Shown: one piece after another, positions 1-7,670 of the stretch
Numbering within the stretch: position 1 is the first letter of the stretch
How the letters are laid out: each line of letters starts with the position of its first letter
Origin: JBAXPV01 sp037132075
GTDB lineage: Bacteria > Bacteroidota > Bacteroidia > Bacteroidales > CAIXZF01
NCBI GenBank assembly: GCA_037132075.1
Contig: JBAXPV010000051.1
Coordinates: 1 to 20,761 of the forward strand
Length of the DNA stretch: 20,761 nucleotides
Direction of reading: 5' to 3'
Program-made: the position numbers and the translations under genes
Notes under the pieces: generated by a model
Databases searched by the model: none
Told to the model about the DNA's origin: nothing
What the model saw: only the letters and a program-made list of their open reading frames with translations

Positions 1-679
1 CTATATTCAGGGAAACCTCTTTGCCATCACTCAGCTTCACAGTTGCGGAAGGCAGTTCCAGGTTGTTGAGAAGACTTGAAGCCTGCGACGTGGTCCCTGT
101 AAAAAGACTTGTCATTGAAACCAGCTTATCTAGCTCGGGAGGCAGTATGTGAGCGCTGTTTCTGAAGATCTGCTCAACAGAGAATTTGTAAGGTTCCAGG
201 CCATTTTCGGCCTTCAGGTAGGTTGCAAATTTTTCTTTCCCCAGGTTGAGGATGTCTGTATTAAAGAAAGCCAACCTGGATGAAAGATCAACGCCGAGGT
301 TTCTCAATTCGCCGTTCATGGCCTGGAATTTCGTATCACCGACATCCATATTCGCCTGGTTTGAGGCATAGGCATAAAGACGACCCAGCTTTTCTCCAAT
401 TTTGTCACTGAACTTCATAAACACAAGCATTTTCGCAGAACTACTCAGCCAGTCTTTTGACAAAGCAGGAATCTCCGCCATAGAAGCAATAAGTGATTTC
501 TTGTCAGCTTCCCATGCCAGGTCGCTGGCATAAAGGTCTTCTATATTCCATTTATATTGAGAAGGGACCTCTTTACGGTCTGTGGATGAATAATCGGGGA
601 TGACTTTCTGGGCCTCAGCCCTGAAGGTGGAAAATCCAAGAGTGATAAGGCAAATCATGGCAAATGAGTAAGTTTTCAT
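1..679 (-). CDS. pepF: Oligoendopeptidase F (M3 family), N-terminal part, exported
   Basis: This gene is cut by the left edge of the window, so only the first 226 residues are present. The ATG is at 679-677. It is followed by a signal peptide (MKTYSF, a hydrophobic core, then an AEAQ cleavage-like end near residue 24). The mature protein begins with a segment containing YKWNIEDLYASD, which is characteristic of the PepF/M3B N-terminal region, and continues with a helical stretch including RLYAYASNQANMD that also fits this family. The zinc-binding HExxH motif lies outside the window and could not be checked. Family members are zinc metallopeptidases that cut oligopeptides. The signal peptide suggests a periplasmic form rather than the cytoplasmic enzyme of Firmicutes. 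The gene diverges from the kinase gene at 906. An M3-family peptidase is very likely; the exact PepF subfamily is less certain. Confidence 0.85.
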   Translation of the reverse strand, partial: MKTYSFAMICLITLGFSTFRAEAQKVIPDYSSTDRKEVPSQYKWNIEDLYASDLAWEADKKSLIASMAEIPALSKDWLSSSAKMLVFMKFSDKIGEKLGRLYAYASNQANMDVGDTKFQAMNGELRNLGVDLSSRLAFFNTDILNLGKEKFATYLKAENGLEPYKFSVEQIFRNSAHILPPELDKLVSMTSLFTGTTSQASSLLNNLELPSATVKLSDGKEVSLNI

Positions 680-702
680 TGTAAAATGCAATTAAAAGGC
701 TG

Positions 703-710
703 CAAAAGTA
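703..710 (-). promoter_or_regulatory. Putative -7 element for pepF
   Basis: The minus strand reads TACTTTTG, a match to the Bacteroidota -7 consensus TAnnTTTG, 23 bases upstream of the pepF ATG. No good TTTG -33 element is visible 19-21 bases further upstream, so the call rests on one element only. Confidence 0.45.
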
Positions 711-854
711 CAGAGAATATTCAGACCTTAGCCTTTATTCGTAAGTAAGAATCAAGCCTTAAGTTTTGGGTCAACAATCTAAGCAAATTCCGTCGGCCAG
801 ATCAAGGCTTTCACCGTCAAAAATGCCTTATCAGTCTATTAGGAAAGGGAAAAC

Positions 855-871
855 ACATGGCTTGACCATGT
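855..871. repeat. Short inverted repeat upstream of the kinase gene
   Basis: ACATGG and CCATGT form a perfect 6-bp inverted repeat with a 5-base loop, 34 bases before the kinase ATG. It could be an operator or a small hairpin in the leader. A match this short can arise by chance, and LytTR regulators usually bind direct rather than inverted repeats. Confidence 0.25.
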
Positions 872-905
872 AATTCTGTAACTTAGCTTGATTTTAAGGC
901 TAAAC

Positions 906-1928
906 ATGAAAAGAAATCACATCGTCCTCCTCCACATTATCTTCTGGATACTGTTTTCAATCATTCCGGAATTGCCAATTATCTTTCCGGACAAAGATTA
1001 TCCCAGCTGGGTTTATTACTATAATTTCAGCACTGAACTGTTGAATATGATGAATTTCTACATCATCTATTTCAGCATCTCCCTGAGTTTTTTCAACCGG
1101 AACCGCCTCTGGCAAAGCCTGGGACTGGTTGCGCTGTTTATCTTGATATTTGCGGTTTTCAGGATGTTTGTCATTCGGGAAATCTATTGGTATATCATTA
1201 AAATGAACGAACTCCCTAAGCTGAGATTTTACAACATCACGATGGAGTTGGTGAATAGTATGCTGTATTCTACGCTTCCTATCTGTATCTGGTTTATCAT
1301 TGACTGGTTTAACACACAAAAACTTAAAGCAGAACTCATCCACCAAACTAAAACCTCAGAGCTTGCCCTGCTTAGGTCTCAAATCAATCCTCATTTCCTC
1401 TTTAATACGCTGAACAACCTATATTCACTGGTTTACAAGAAATCGGATGAGGCTCCGGATGTCGTCATGAAACTGAGTGATATTATGCGGTATATGCTGT
1501 ATGAGGCTGCTGCTGACAGAGTCCCGCTGGAGAAAGAAATAGAATATCTTGAAAGTTATATTCACCTACAGACTATCCGTTTAAACACCGACCGTTTCAT
1601 TGACTTCAAAGTAATCGGAATAAAAGAAGGGAAATCAATTCCGCCGATGCTGCTGATTCCTTTCGTCGAGAATGCTTTTAAACATGGGAAGAAAAGTGTC
1701 ACACCGCCTGGAATTATCATCATTTTAACGATTAATGAGAAGTCACTTGACTTTGAAGTCAAGAATTCTTTTTACAAGAACGACATCAGCCAGAAAGATC
1801 CTAACCAGGGAATAGGTTTGAATAACGTCCGCAGAAGGCTTGAGATCCTTTATCCGGAGAAACACAACTTACAAATCACTACTGATGACGGATTATATAA
1901 AATTAACCTTCATATCGACGAGCTATGA
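906..1928 (+). CDS. LytS-type sensor histidine kinase
   Basis: This is a membrane histidine kinase of the His_kinase (LytS/YehU-like) family, 340 residues from the ATG at 906. The open frame extends six codons further upstream to a TTG at 888, but AAGG at 896-899 supports the ATG. The N-terminal half (about residues 5-138) holds four hydrophobic segments with no recognisable extracellular sensor domain. The kinase core has the phosphoacceptor motif QINPHFLFNTLNN (His163), an N box PFVENAFKHG (about 252-261) and a G box GIGLNNVRRRL (about 302-312). Its last bases overlap the regulator gene, so the two are translationally coupled and should work as a pair: the kinase phosphorylates the regulator's Asp55. 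The signal sensed cannot be inferred from the sequence. Confidence 0.93.
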   Translation: MKRNHIVLLHIIFWILFSIIPELPIIFPDKDYPSWVYYYNFSTELLNMMNFYIIYFSISLSFFNRNRLWQSLGLVALFILIFAVFRMFVIREIYWYIIKMNELPKLRFYNITMELVNSMLYSTLPICIWFIIDWFNTQKLKAELIHQTKTSELALLRSQINPHFLFNTLNNLYSLVYKKSDEAPDVVMKLSDIMRYMLYEAAADRVPLEKEIEYLESYIHLQTIRLNTDRFIDFKVIGIKEGKSIPPMLLIPFVENAFKHGKKSVTPPGIIIILTINEKSLDFEVKNSFYKNDISQKDPNQGIGLNNVRRRLEILYPEKHNLQITTDDGLYKINLHIDEL

Positions 1929-2653
1929 TCCTCAAATGTATTGCTGTTGATGATGAGCCATTGGCGCTCGACATCATTGAAGATTATATCAGCAAGGTAC
2001 CTTTTCTTGAATTGATGAAGACCTTCACCAATGCGATGGAATGCCTTGATTACCTAAAGAACAATACCGTTGATCTCTTGTTCCTCGACATCCAGATGGA
2101 AGAACTCAGTGGGATACAGCTGCTGAAAGTGCTGAAGCAAAAGCCGGATGTGATCTTTACCACAGCCTACGACAATTTCGCTATTGAAGGCTATGAGCTG
2201 GATGTGGCTGATTACCTGCTGAAACCCATTTCTTTTGAGCGTTTTGTCCGTGCCGCAGATAAAGTTTATGACAAGGTTTGCAGCAGGCTTGTTCGCCCAA
2301 TAAGCTCAGAAGAGTCAGGACATGGGCATAAAGGAGATTATTTCTTCGTGAAAACTGAGTTTCGGCTTCAGCGGGTAAATTTTGATGACATCCTTTATGT
2401 TGAAGGGATGGGTGATTATCTCCGGATTCATTGTAAGCATGAGAAGATCATGACCTTGCAAAATTTCCGCAACATGGAAAATATGCTCCCGGAGCAAGCC
2501 TTCCTGAGGGTGCATCGTTCTTTTATCGTGGCACTGGATAAGATAGAATCCATTGAGCGGAACCGGATCAAGATCATGAATGAACTGATCCCGATCGGAG
2601 AAAATTACAAGACTTCTTTTTTTAGTGTTTTGAATAAGAAGAAGCTGGAATAA
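1925..2653 (+). CDS. LytTR-family response regulator
   Basis: This is a two-component transcription regulator of 242 residues. The receiver domain (about 1-120) has the acidic pair in VDDEP (Asp9/Asp10), the phosphorylation site Asp55 in LFLDIQM, the conserved Thr in FTTAYD (about 80), and the Lys100-Pro101 pair. The C-terminal LytTR DNA-binding domain (about 137-240) includes ILYVEGMGDYLRIH and FLRVHRSFIV, both typical of LytTR domains. The start ATG at 1925 overlaps the kinase stop in an ATGA arrangement, so the genes form one operon. No candidate target is obvious nearby. The gene order and domain pair match the common Bacteroidota LytS-LytR systems. Confidence 0.95.
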   Translation: MILKCIAVDDEPLALDIIEDYISKVPFLELMKTFTNAMECLDYLKNNTVDLLFLDIQMEELSGIQLLKVLKQKPDVIFTTAYDNFAIEGYELDVADYLLKPISFERFVRAADKVYDKVCSRLVRPISSEESGHGHKGDYFFVKTEFRLQRVNFDDILYVEGMGDYLRIHCKHEKIMTLQNFRNMENMLPEQAFLRVHRSFIVALDKIESIERNRIKIMNELIPIGENYKTSFFSVLNKKKLE

Positions 2654-2678
2654 GGACTTATTGGCAATGCCTTTTTCG

Positions 2679-2711
2679 CCTAAGTCCTCCCCGAATCGGG
2701 GAGGACTTAGG
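2679..2711. repeat. Perfect 15-bp hairpin between convergent genes
   Basis: The arm CCTAAGTCCTCCCCG (2679-2693) pairs perfectly with 2697-2711 around a 3-base loop. It lies 25 bases after the regulator stop and 5 bases after the stop of the convergent secreted-protein gene, so a bidirectional terminator is possible. Neither side has a T tract after the stem, which a standard intrinsic terminator needs. The form also fits a dispersed palindromic (REP-like) element; only a genome-wide copy count would separate these readings. Confidence 0.75.
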
Positions 2712-2716
2712 TGGGG

Positions 2717-3931
2717 TTATGGTATGTAGGAACCATTCACATCTCCACGACACACTGCTTTGATCGGGACAACATATGTCAGAGGAAAAAAGGCATTGAC
2801 CGTTGGGTTTTCGATGATCCAGTCACTCGCAGGGAAAGAGCTGATGATCCCGACAAATCGTTTGGACACCAGCTGGGCATCGAGGCTGTTGACAGCACCA
2901 TCGCCATTGGCATCAGCGGCCTGGAGTGCCATCCCGCTAAGTGTCAGTATCCCCGTGTAATGTTTCATGATCATGATGGCATCGACAGAATTCCCGCCTC
3001 CCCAGGGTTTGTTGATGGCTGGCTGGAGTGTATAAGTCCCTAATGGAAAATCGGTAAAGATGCTTTTGCCCAGCGTGTTGGTATTTTGTTGTTTTACGAT
3101 GACGGCCCCTTGTTTTAAGCGTATCGGGCAGGAAGTGATGGGTGTATTTGTGAGGTTGTTATAGGTAAAATTCGCAATGATGATCGGACTTTCCACCGTG
3201 AGTGTTGCACTTGCAGTTGCCAGCGGGCCGCAACCGCCATTGAGAACGCATCTATATTGAAATTGGTCCATAGTAAAATTGGCAGGTATGATTGAAAGTT
3301 GATTTGTAGTCACGCCTGAATAGGGTGGGGTATTCTGAAGGTCGGCCCAGCCGGCACCTCCGTTGGTGCTATATTGCCATTGAAAAGTCGAGGGACCCGG
3401 ACCCGTGATTACTGTGGAGAAAGAAGTACTGTCACCACTGAGAACGGAAGAATTTAAGGGTGAAGAAGCGCTAATAACAGTGCAGGGCACAATATAACCC
3501 GGGCTCAGGATGGCAGGAACCGGGCCTGAAGCAGTATTGCTGAACAAACCTGAAGAGGAAATACTCATGGTTGCAGAGTCCTGTATAACAAGAAATTTTA
3601 CTTCCAGAATTTTATTTAACCCGATAAAGCTAACTGAGTTCAGAGAAAAAAATGACAAAATCCAGCTACCTGAAGGGCCAATGACATAAAAACCATTGGA
3701 GCCTAAAATACTGTTAACATTATTGGTGCCAATCATTTGCAGTTTCAATGGGTCAAAATCACTTACAATATCAAAAGAAGCTACATCCAGGATATTTTCA
3801 AAATACAGGGAAAGGGAGGCATAACTACCGTTTTGCGCATAAACCGTATCCCAATAAGCTCTTTGTGCATTAGCATGAACTGAAATAACACAGATAAACC
3901 CAATCAGAAAAAGCATTTTAACACATTTCAT
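2717..3931 (-). CDS. Secreted protein with cohesin-like, Ig-like and dockerin-like parts
   Basis: This is an exported protein of 404 residues. The ATG at 3931-3929 gives a clear signal peptide (MKCVKMLFLIGFICVISVHANAQ). The open frame runs further upstream through the tRNA gene, so that extension is not real. Residues about 25-148 resemble a cohesin-like beta-sandwich (FDIVSDFDPLKLQMIGTNN, then LNKILEVKFLVI). Residues about 165-247 look Ig-like (FQWQYSTNGGAGW, then YRCVLNGGCGPLATASATLTV). The C-terminal part contains dockerin-like calcium-loop segments: GGNSVDAIMIMKHYTG, AADANGDGAVNSLDAQLVSKRFVG, and a final CRGDVNG. No type A or type B T9SS sorting domain is visible. The role is unknown; adhesion or scaffolding at the cell surface is an inference from the domain types. 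Confidence 0.85.
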   Translation of the reverse strand: MKCVKMLFLIGFICVISVHANAQRAYWDTVYAQNGSYASLSLYFENILDVASFDIVSDFDPLKLQMIGTNNVNSILGSNGFYVIGPSGSWILSFFSLNSVSFIGLNKILEVKFLVIQDSATMSISSSGLFSNTASGPVPAILSPGYIVPCTVISASSPLNSSVLSGDSTSFSTVITGPGPSTFQWQYSTNGGAGWADLQNTPPYSGVTTNQLSIIPANFTMDQFQYRCVLNGGCGPLATASATLTVESPIIIANFTYNNLTNTPITSCPIRLKQGAVIVKQQNTNTLGKSIFTDFPLGTYTLQPAINKPWGGGNSVDAIMIMKHYTGILTLSGMALQAADANGDGAVNSLDAQLVSKRFVGIISSFPASDWIIENPTVNAFFPLTYVVPIKAVCRGDVNGSYIP

Positions 3932-4045
3932 GGGGCTGATTTTGAGGACGATAAATATACGGAAAATTAATGTCTTTGTCGTATAAAAATGAGATCGATG
4001 CGAAAATTTTATGTGGGAATGTGCTGGTGTGCACGTTTGCACGTT

Positions 4046-4088
4046 AACAAAACAAGAAAGCAGCCATGGGCTGCTTTCTTGTTTTGTT
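4046..4088 (-). terminator. Intrinsic terminator after tRNA-Gln
   Basis: A perfect 20-bp inverted repeat (4046-4065 with 4069-4088, 3-base loop) begins at the last paired base of the tRNA. The core GCAGCC/GGCTGC is GC-rich. On the minus strand the outer 3' arm is T-rich (TTTCTTGTTTTGTT), as expected for a Rho-independent terminator. It ends the tRNA transcript before the secreted-protein gene at 3931. Confidence 0.85.
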
Positions 4089-4159
4089 GTCCGACCAGGG
4101 CTCGAACCTGGACTCGACTGATCCAGAATCAGTTGTGTTACCAATTACACCATCGGACA
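4087..4159 (-). tRNA. tRNA-Gln (anticodon CUG)
   Basis: The minus strand folds into a full cloverleaf. The acceptor stem TGTCCGA pairs with TCGGACA, the D stem GTGT with ACAC, the anticodon stem ACTGA with TCAGT around loop TTCTGGA, and the T stem CCAGG with CCTGG around TTCGAGC. The anticodon is CTG, which reads the glutamine codon CAG. The weak U1-A72 first pair is a known feature of glutamine tRNAs; the base after the stem is A. The CCA end is not encoded. The gene lies 60 bases downstream of the glutaminyl-tRNA synthetase gene on the same strand. Confidence 0.97.
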
Positions 4160-4170
4160 TTCTGGAGGTG

Positions 4171-4201
4171 CAAAGGTAGAAGTTATTTCATGAAGAGCAA
4201 G
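4171..4201 (-). promoter_or_regulatory. Putative tRNA-Gln promoter
   Basis: Within the 60-base gap between glnS and the tRNA, the minus strand has CTTG, 19 bases, then TACCTTTG. This matches the Bacteroidota -33/-7 pattern TTTG-N19-TAnnTTTG with one mismatch. The -7 element ends 11 bases before the first tRNA base. It suggests the tRNA can be transcribed independently of glnS. Confidence 0.65.
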
Positions 4202-4219
4202 GCCAGGAACAGATTTTTT

Positions 4220-5926
4220 CTACTGTGTTTTCCCGTCTTTTTCCATCTTCGACCAACTATCTTTTAAAGTCACCGTCCGGTTGAAAACCGGGCTCCCACT
4301 AACAGAGTCAGGATCGACATTAAAATACCCAAGTCTTTCAAACTGGTAATTGGTAAGCGCAACAGCATCTGCCAAACCTGGCTCTACAAAAGCCGTAATG
4401 ACTTTCAGCGAGTCGGGATTGAGATTCTGTTTGTAATCTTCTCCTTCTGGCACATCCTCCGGACTTTCAATCATAAACAGTGGTTCGTAAAGCCTGACCT
4501 CTGCCTTGACAGCTTCTGCCGCAGAAACCCAATGAATTGTCCCTTGCACCTTTCGGCCATCGGGGGCATTGCCACCATAGGTTGCCGGGTCATAAGTACA
4601 ATGAATCTCGGTGACATTCCCTTCAGCATCCGTTTTATAATCGACACAAGTCACAAAATAACTATAACGTAACCTGACTTCACGGCCTGGAGCCAGACGG
4701 TAGAACTTCTTAGGTGGGTCGATGATGAAATCATCTCTTTCAATATAAAGTTCCCGTGAAAACGGAACCTTGCGTTTACCTGCTTCGGCATCTTCAGGAT
4801 TGTTGACGGCATCAATCTCCTCAACTTTTCCTTCAGGGTAGTTGGTGATGACGACCTTCAGGGGATTTAACACAGCCATGACACGTAAGGCCCGTTTGTT
4901 TAAGTCTTCCCTTAAACAATGTTCCAAAAGGGCAATGCTGATGACGTTTTCGCGCTTGGCAACCCCTACCCTGTCGGCAAATTCACGAATCGACTGAGGG
5001 GTATAGCCTCTTCTCCTAAGTCCGCAAATGGTAGGCAGACGGGGATCGTCCCAGGCTTTCACCAATCCGCTGGTCACCAGTTCAAGAAGCTTACGTTTGC
5101 TCATGACGGTATAGGTCACATTGAGGCGGGCAAACTCAATCTGGCGCGAGGGAAAGATCTCAAGTGCACGGAGAAACCATTCATACAATGGGCGATGAAC
5201 CTCAAACTCCAGGGTGCAGATAGAATGCGTAATCCCTTCCAGCGAGTCACTCTGCCCGTGGGCGTAGTCGTACATGGGATAGATGCACCAGGCCGTTCCT
5301 GTGCGGTGATGGTCAACATGCATGATACGGTAAAGCACGGGATCACGCATATGCATATTCGGCGAAGCCAGGTCGATTTTGGCCCTTAAAGTATGACTAC
5401 TATCAGGAAACTCCCCGGCGCGCATGCGGCCAAAGAGATCAAGGTTTTCATCCACACTACGTTCTCGGAAAGGGCTGGGCGTGGCAGGAACATTTGGCGT
5501 ACCGCGCATCGTGCTGATTTGTTCTGCGCTAAGTTCACAGACATAGGCCAGCTCTTTACGAATGAGCTTTTGCGCAAATTCATAAAGGGTCTCAAAATAA
5601 TCTGAAGCATAGAATTCGCGACCTTCCCAGTCGAAACCCAGCCAACGCACATCTTCTTTGATCGAGTCAACATATTCCTGTTCCTCTTTGCTTGGATTGG
5701 TGTCATCAAAGCGCAGGTTGGTTTTTCCGTTGTATTTTAGGCCGAGGCCGAAGTTCAGGCAGATAGACTTTGCATGACCAATATGCAGGTATCCGTTGGG
5801 CTCCGGGGGAAAACGCGTATGAACACGTCCCTCGTTTTTTCCATTGCGGATGTCTTCTTCGACGATCTGCTCAATAAAATTCAGTGATTTATACTCTGGG
5901 ACAGTCTTGTCTGTTATTTCTGACAT
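4220..5926 (-). CDS. glnS: Glutaminyl-tRNA synthetase
   Basis: This cytoplasmic class I aminoacyl-tRNA synthetase joins glutamine to tRNA-Gln at the cost of ATP. It has 568 residues, close to the usual bacterial length of about 550. Visible motifs are TRFPPEPNGYLHIGHAKS with the HIGH signature at 48-51, the substrate-binding LRFDDTNPSKE (about 71-81), YPMYDYAHGQSD (216-227), and the KMSKS-type loop VMSKRKL (274-280). The C-terminal half is the beta-barrel anticodon-binding region and includes FYRLAPGREVRLRYSYF. The ATG at 5926 is 25 bases after the acyltransferase stop. The gene is probably the third in an fba-acyltransferase-glnS operon, and its cognate tRNA-Gln follows immediately. Confidence 0.97.
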   Translation of the reverse strand: MSEITDKTVPEYKSLNFIEQIVEEDIRNGKNEGRVHTRFPPEPNGYLHIGHAKSICLNFGLGLKYNGKTNLRFDDTNPSKEEQEYVDSIKEDVRWLGFDWEGREFYASDYFETLYEFAQKLIRKELAYVCELSAEQISTMRGTPNVPATPSPFRERSVDENLDLFGRMRAGEFPDSSHTLRAKIDLASPNMHMRDPVLYRIMHVDHHRTGTAWCIYPMYDYAHGQSDSLEGITHSICTLEFEVHRPLYEWFLRALEIFPSRQIEFARLNVTYTVMSKRKLLELVTSGLVKAWDDPRLPTICGLRRRGYTPQSIREFADRVGVAKRENVISIALLEHCLREDLNKRALRVMAVLNPLKVVITNYPEGKVEEIDAVNNPEDAEAGKRKVPFSRELYIERDDFIIDPPKKFYRLAPGREVRLRYSYFVTCVDYKTDAEGNVTEIHCTYDPATYGGNAPDGRKVQGTIHWVSAAEAVKAEVRLYEPLFMIESPEDVPEGEDYKQNLNPDSLKVITAFVEPGLADAVALTNYQFERLGYFNVDPDSVSGSPVFNRTVTLKDSWSKMEKDGKTQ

Positions 5927-5951
5927 AATAAATTATTAATAATCAATTAAC

Positions 5952-6509
5952 TCAGGCTTTCTGGCTGAGGCTAAATTTCTCCGGATGTTTCGCTGTCTTA
6001 TCACGATAAAAGTCTTCAATGATCTTAAAGTCTTTGTCGAAATCCCCGCTTGGCTCAATGATGATGCCAATGCCTCCTTCTTTTTTAGCATAATCCAGGT
6101 ATCCCAGAACGATTGGGACTTTTGCTTTCATCGCGATAAAATAAAAGCCCTTCTTCCAGCGGTGATTTGGTTTCCTGGTACCTTCGGGGGTGATGACAAA
6201 TGCCAGGTCGTCATATTTGGTGAACAAATCAGCGACAAAATCGACCATATTGTTACGCTGGCCCCTGTCGACCGGTATGGCGCCCATTAATCGAACGATG
6301 AGGCCCAAAGGGAAGAAGAAAATCTCCTTTTTGATCATAAAGCGGGAACGCACACCCAAAGACCTCAAGCCAAGCCAGCCAAAGATGAAATCCCACATGC
6401 TGGTATGTGGTGCTGAGATCACCACGCATTTCTTTAAATCATGCGGATATTCTCCAGTGACTTTCCATCCGAAAAGCCTTATAACCAGCCATGTAAATGA
6501 TTTAAGCAA
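5952..6509 (-). CDS. PlsC-like lysophospholipid acyltransferase family protein
   Basis: This is a 185-residue member of the PlsC/LPLAT acyltransferase superfamily, which transfers acyl groups to lysophosphatidic acid or related acceptors at the membrane. The catalytic HX4D motif is HTSMWD (His35, Asp40). A later block has IPVDRG (about 78-83), and the PEGTR acceptor-binding motif is at about 108-112. The protein is shorter than typical PlsC (about 240 residues). The start must be non-ATG: no in-frame ATG precedes the HX4D motif, and TTG at 6509 fits best, 11 bases after the fba stop. Tight spacing with fba and glnS suggests one transcript. The true acceptor is unknown; phospholipid or lipid A-related acylation are both possible. 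Confidence 0.85.
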   Translation of the reverse strand: MLKSFTWLVIRLFGWKVTGEYPHDLKKCVVISAPHTSMWDFIFGWLGLRSLGVRSRFMIKKEIFFFPLGLIVRLMGAIPVDRGQRNNMVDFVADLFTKYDDLAFVITPEGTRKPNHRWKKGFYFIAMKAKVPIVLGYLDYAKKEGGIGIIIEPSGDFDKDFKIIEDFYRDKTAKHPEKFSLSQKA

Positions 6510-6520
6510 GGCGAAACTTA

Positions 6521-7600
6521 TTAATTTCTGTCGAGACAGTTGAGGTTGGTGAAGGCAACTTTCAGTCTTTCAACCATCGATTTCTCACTTTCACGCACCC
6601 ATGCCCTGGGATCATAGAATTTTTTATTCGGTTTCTCAGCGCCATCAGGGTTTCCAAGCTGTCCCTGGAGGTAAGCTTCGTTCTTTTTATAGAACTTCAG
6701 CAAGCCTTCCCAATAGGCCCATTGGGTATCGGTGTCGATATTCATCTTGATTACTCCGTAGGTAATGGCTTCTGCAATTTTACTGGGTTCAGAGCCTGAT
6801 CCGCCATGGAAAACGAAGTTGACAGGATTTACACCCGTTTTAAAATGTTCCTGGATATACTCTTGGGAGTTTTTCAGGATGACCGGTTCAAGTTTTACAT
6901 TCCCGGGTTTGTAAACTCCGTGAACATTCCCAAAGCTGGCGGCAATCGTGAATTTGTCGCTGATTTTGCTAAGCTCTCTGTAAGCAAGTGCCACATCCTG
7001 AGGTTGGGTATACAGGCGACTGCTGTCGATGTTGGTATTGTCGACACCATCTTCTTCTCCTCCCGTGACTCCGAGTTCTATTTCGAGTGTCATTCCGATG
7101 CGTGACATCCTTTCCAGGTAACTTTTGCAGATTTCAATGTTCTCATAAATGTCTTCTTCGCTGAGATCGAGCATATGAGAGCTGAACAGGGGTTTCCCGT
7201 GTCGCTCATAATGTTTCTCACCTGCATCAAGAAGGCCATCGATCCAGGGCAATAATTTCTTAGCCGCATGATCGGTATGAAGAATAACAGGTACCCCATA
7301 GAATTCAGCCATCTGGTGGACATGAATCGCACCGGCAATACCGCCGGCAATGGCGAGTTTCTCATTTTCATTTGAAAGAGATTTCCCTCCATTGAAGATA
7401 CAACCTCCATTTGAAAACTGAATAATGACCGGAGAGTTGACCGCTTTTGCGGCTTCCATAACGGCATTAGATGAAGAAGATCCCACTACATTGACTGCGG
7501 GGATTGCAAATTGTTGTTTTTTGGCAAGACGAAAAATCGTCTGTAAATCATCACCGGTTACAACACCGGCTGATACATGGTCAAGAACTTTATCGGACAT
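6521..7600 (-). CDS. fba: Class II fructose-bisphosphate aldolase
   Basis: This zinc-dependent glycolytic and gluconeogenic aldolase interconverts fructose 1,6-bisphosphate with dihydroxyacetone phosphate and glyceraldehyde 3-phosphate. Its 359 residues match the E. coli FbaA length. Visible motifs are LHTDHAAKK with the catalytic Asp110 and zinc ligand His111, the EIELGVTGGEEDGVDN segment (about 173-188), GNVHGVY with His227, and FHGGSGS with His265. These mark the class IIA (FbaA-like) type. The ATG is at 7600-7598, preceded by a -7-like element at 7633-7640. It is probably the first gene of an operon with the acyltransferase and glnS. Confidence 0.97.
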   Translation of the reverse strand: MSDKVLDHVSAGVVTGDDLQTIFRLAKKQQFAIPAVNVVGSSSSNAVMEAAKAVNSPVIIQFSNGGCIFNGGKSLSNENEKLAIAGGIAGAIHVHQMAEFYGVPVILHTDHAAKKLLPWIDGLLDAGEKHYERHGKPLFSSHMLDLSEEDIYENIEICKSYLERMSRIGMTLEIELGVTGGEEDGVDNTNIDSSRLYTQPQDVALAYRELSKISDKFTIAASFGNVHGVYKPGNVKLEPVILKNSQEYIQEHFKTGVNPVNFVFHGGSGSEPSKIAEAITYGVIKMNIDTDTQWAYWEGLLKFYKKNEAYLQGQLGNPDGAEKPNKKFYDPRAWVRESEKSMVERLKVAFTNLNCLDRN

Positions 7601-7632
7601 AATTTAGATATTTGCAATGAATAATTAGTTTG

Positions 7633-7640
7633 CAAAAGTA
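7633..7640 (-). promoter_or_regulatory. Putative -7 element for fba operon
   Basis: The minus strand reads TACTTTTG (TAnnTTTG) 32 bases before the fba ATG and 30 bases after the stop of the upstream secreted-protein gene. No convincing TTTG is found at the -33 position. Confidence 0.45.
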
Positions 7641-7670
7641 ATACAAAACAAGCTTAAAATTGCATAAAGA

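Noticed and set aside
2717..3931. A cellulosome component
   Set aside because: Cohesin-like and dockerin-like parts are present, but no carbohydrate-active enzyme or scaffoldin is in the window, and these folds occur widely outside cellulosomes.
3932..4144. 71-residue N-terminal extension of the cohesin-like protein
   Set aside because: The extension is translated through the tRNA-Gln gene and its terminator, and the clear signal peptide starts only at 3931.
3989..4267. Plus-strand 92-codon frame over tRNA-Gln
   Set aside because: It is the reverse translation of a tRNA gene and terminator and has no protein-like features.
4919..5389. 156-codon plus-strand frame inside glnS
   Set aside because: It is fully contained in a well-supported synthetase gene on the other strand.
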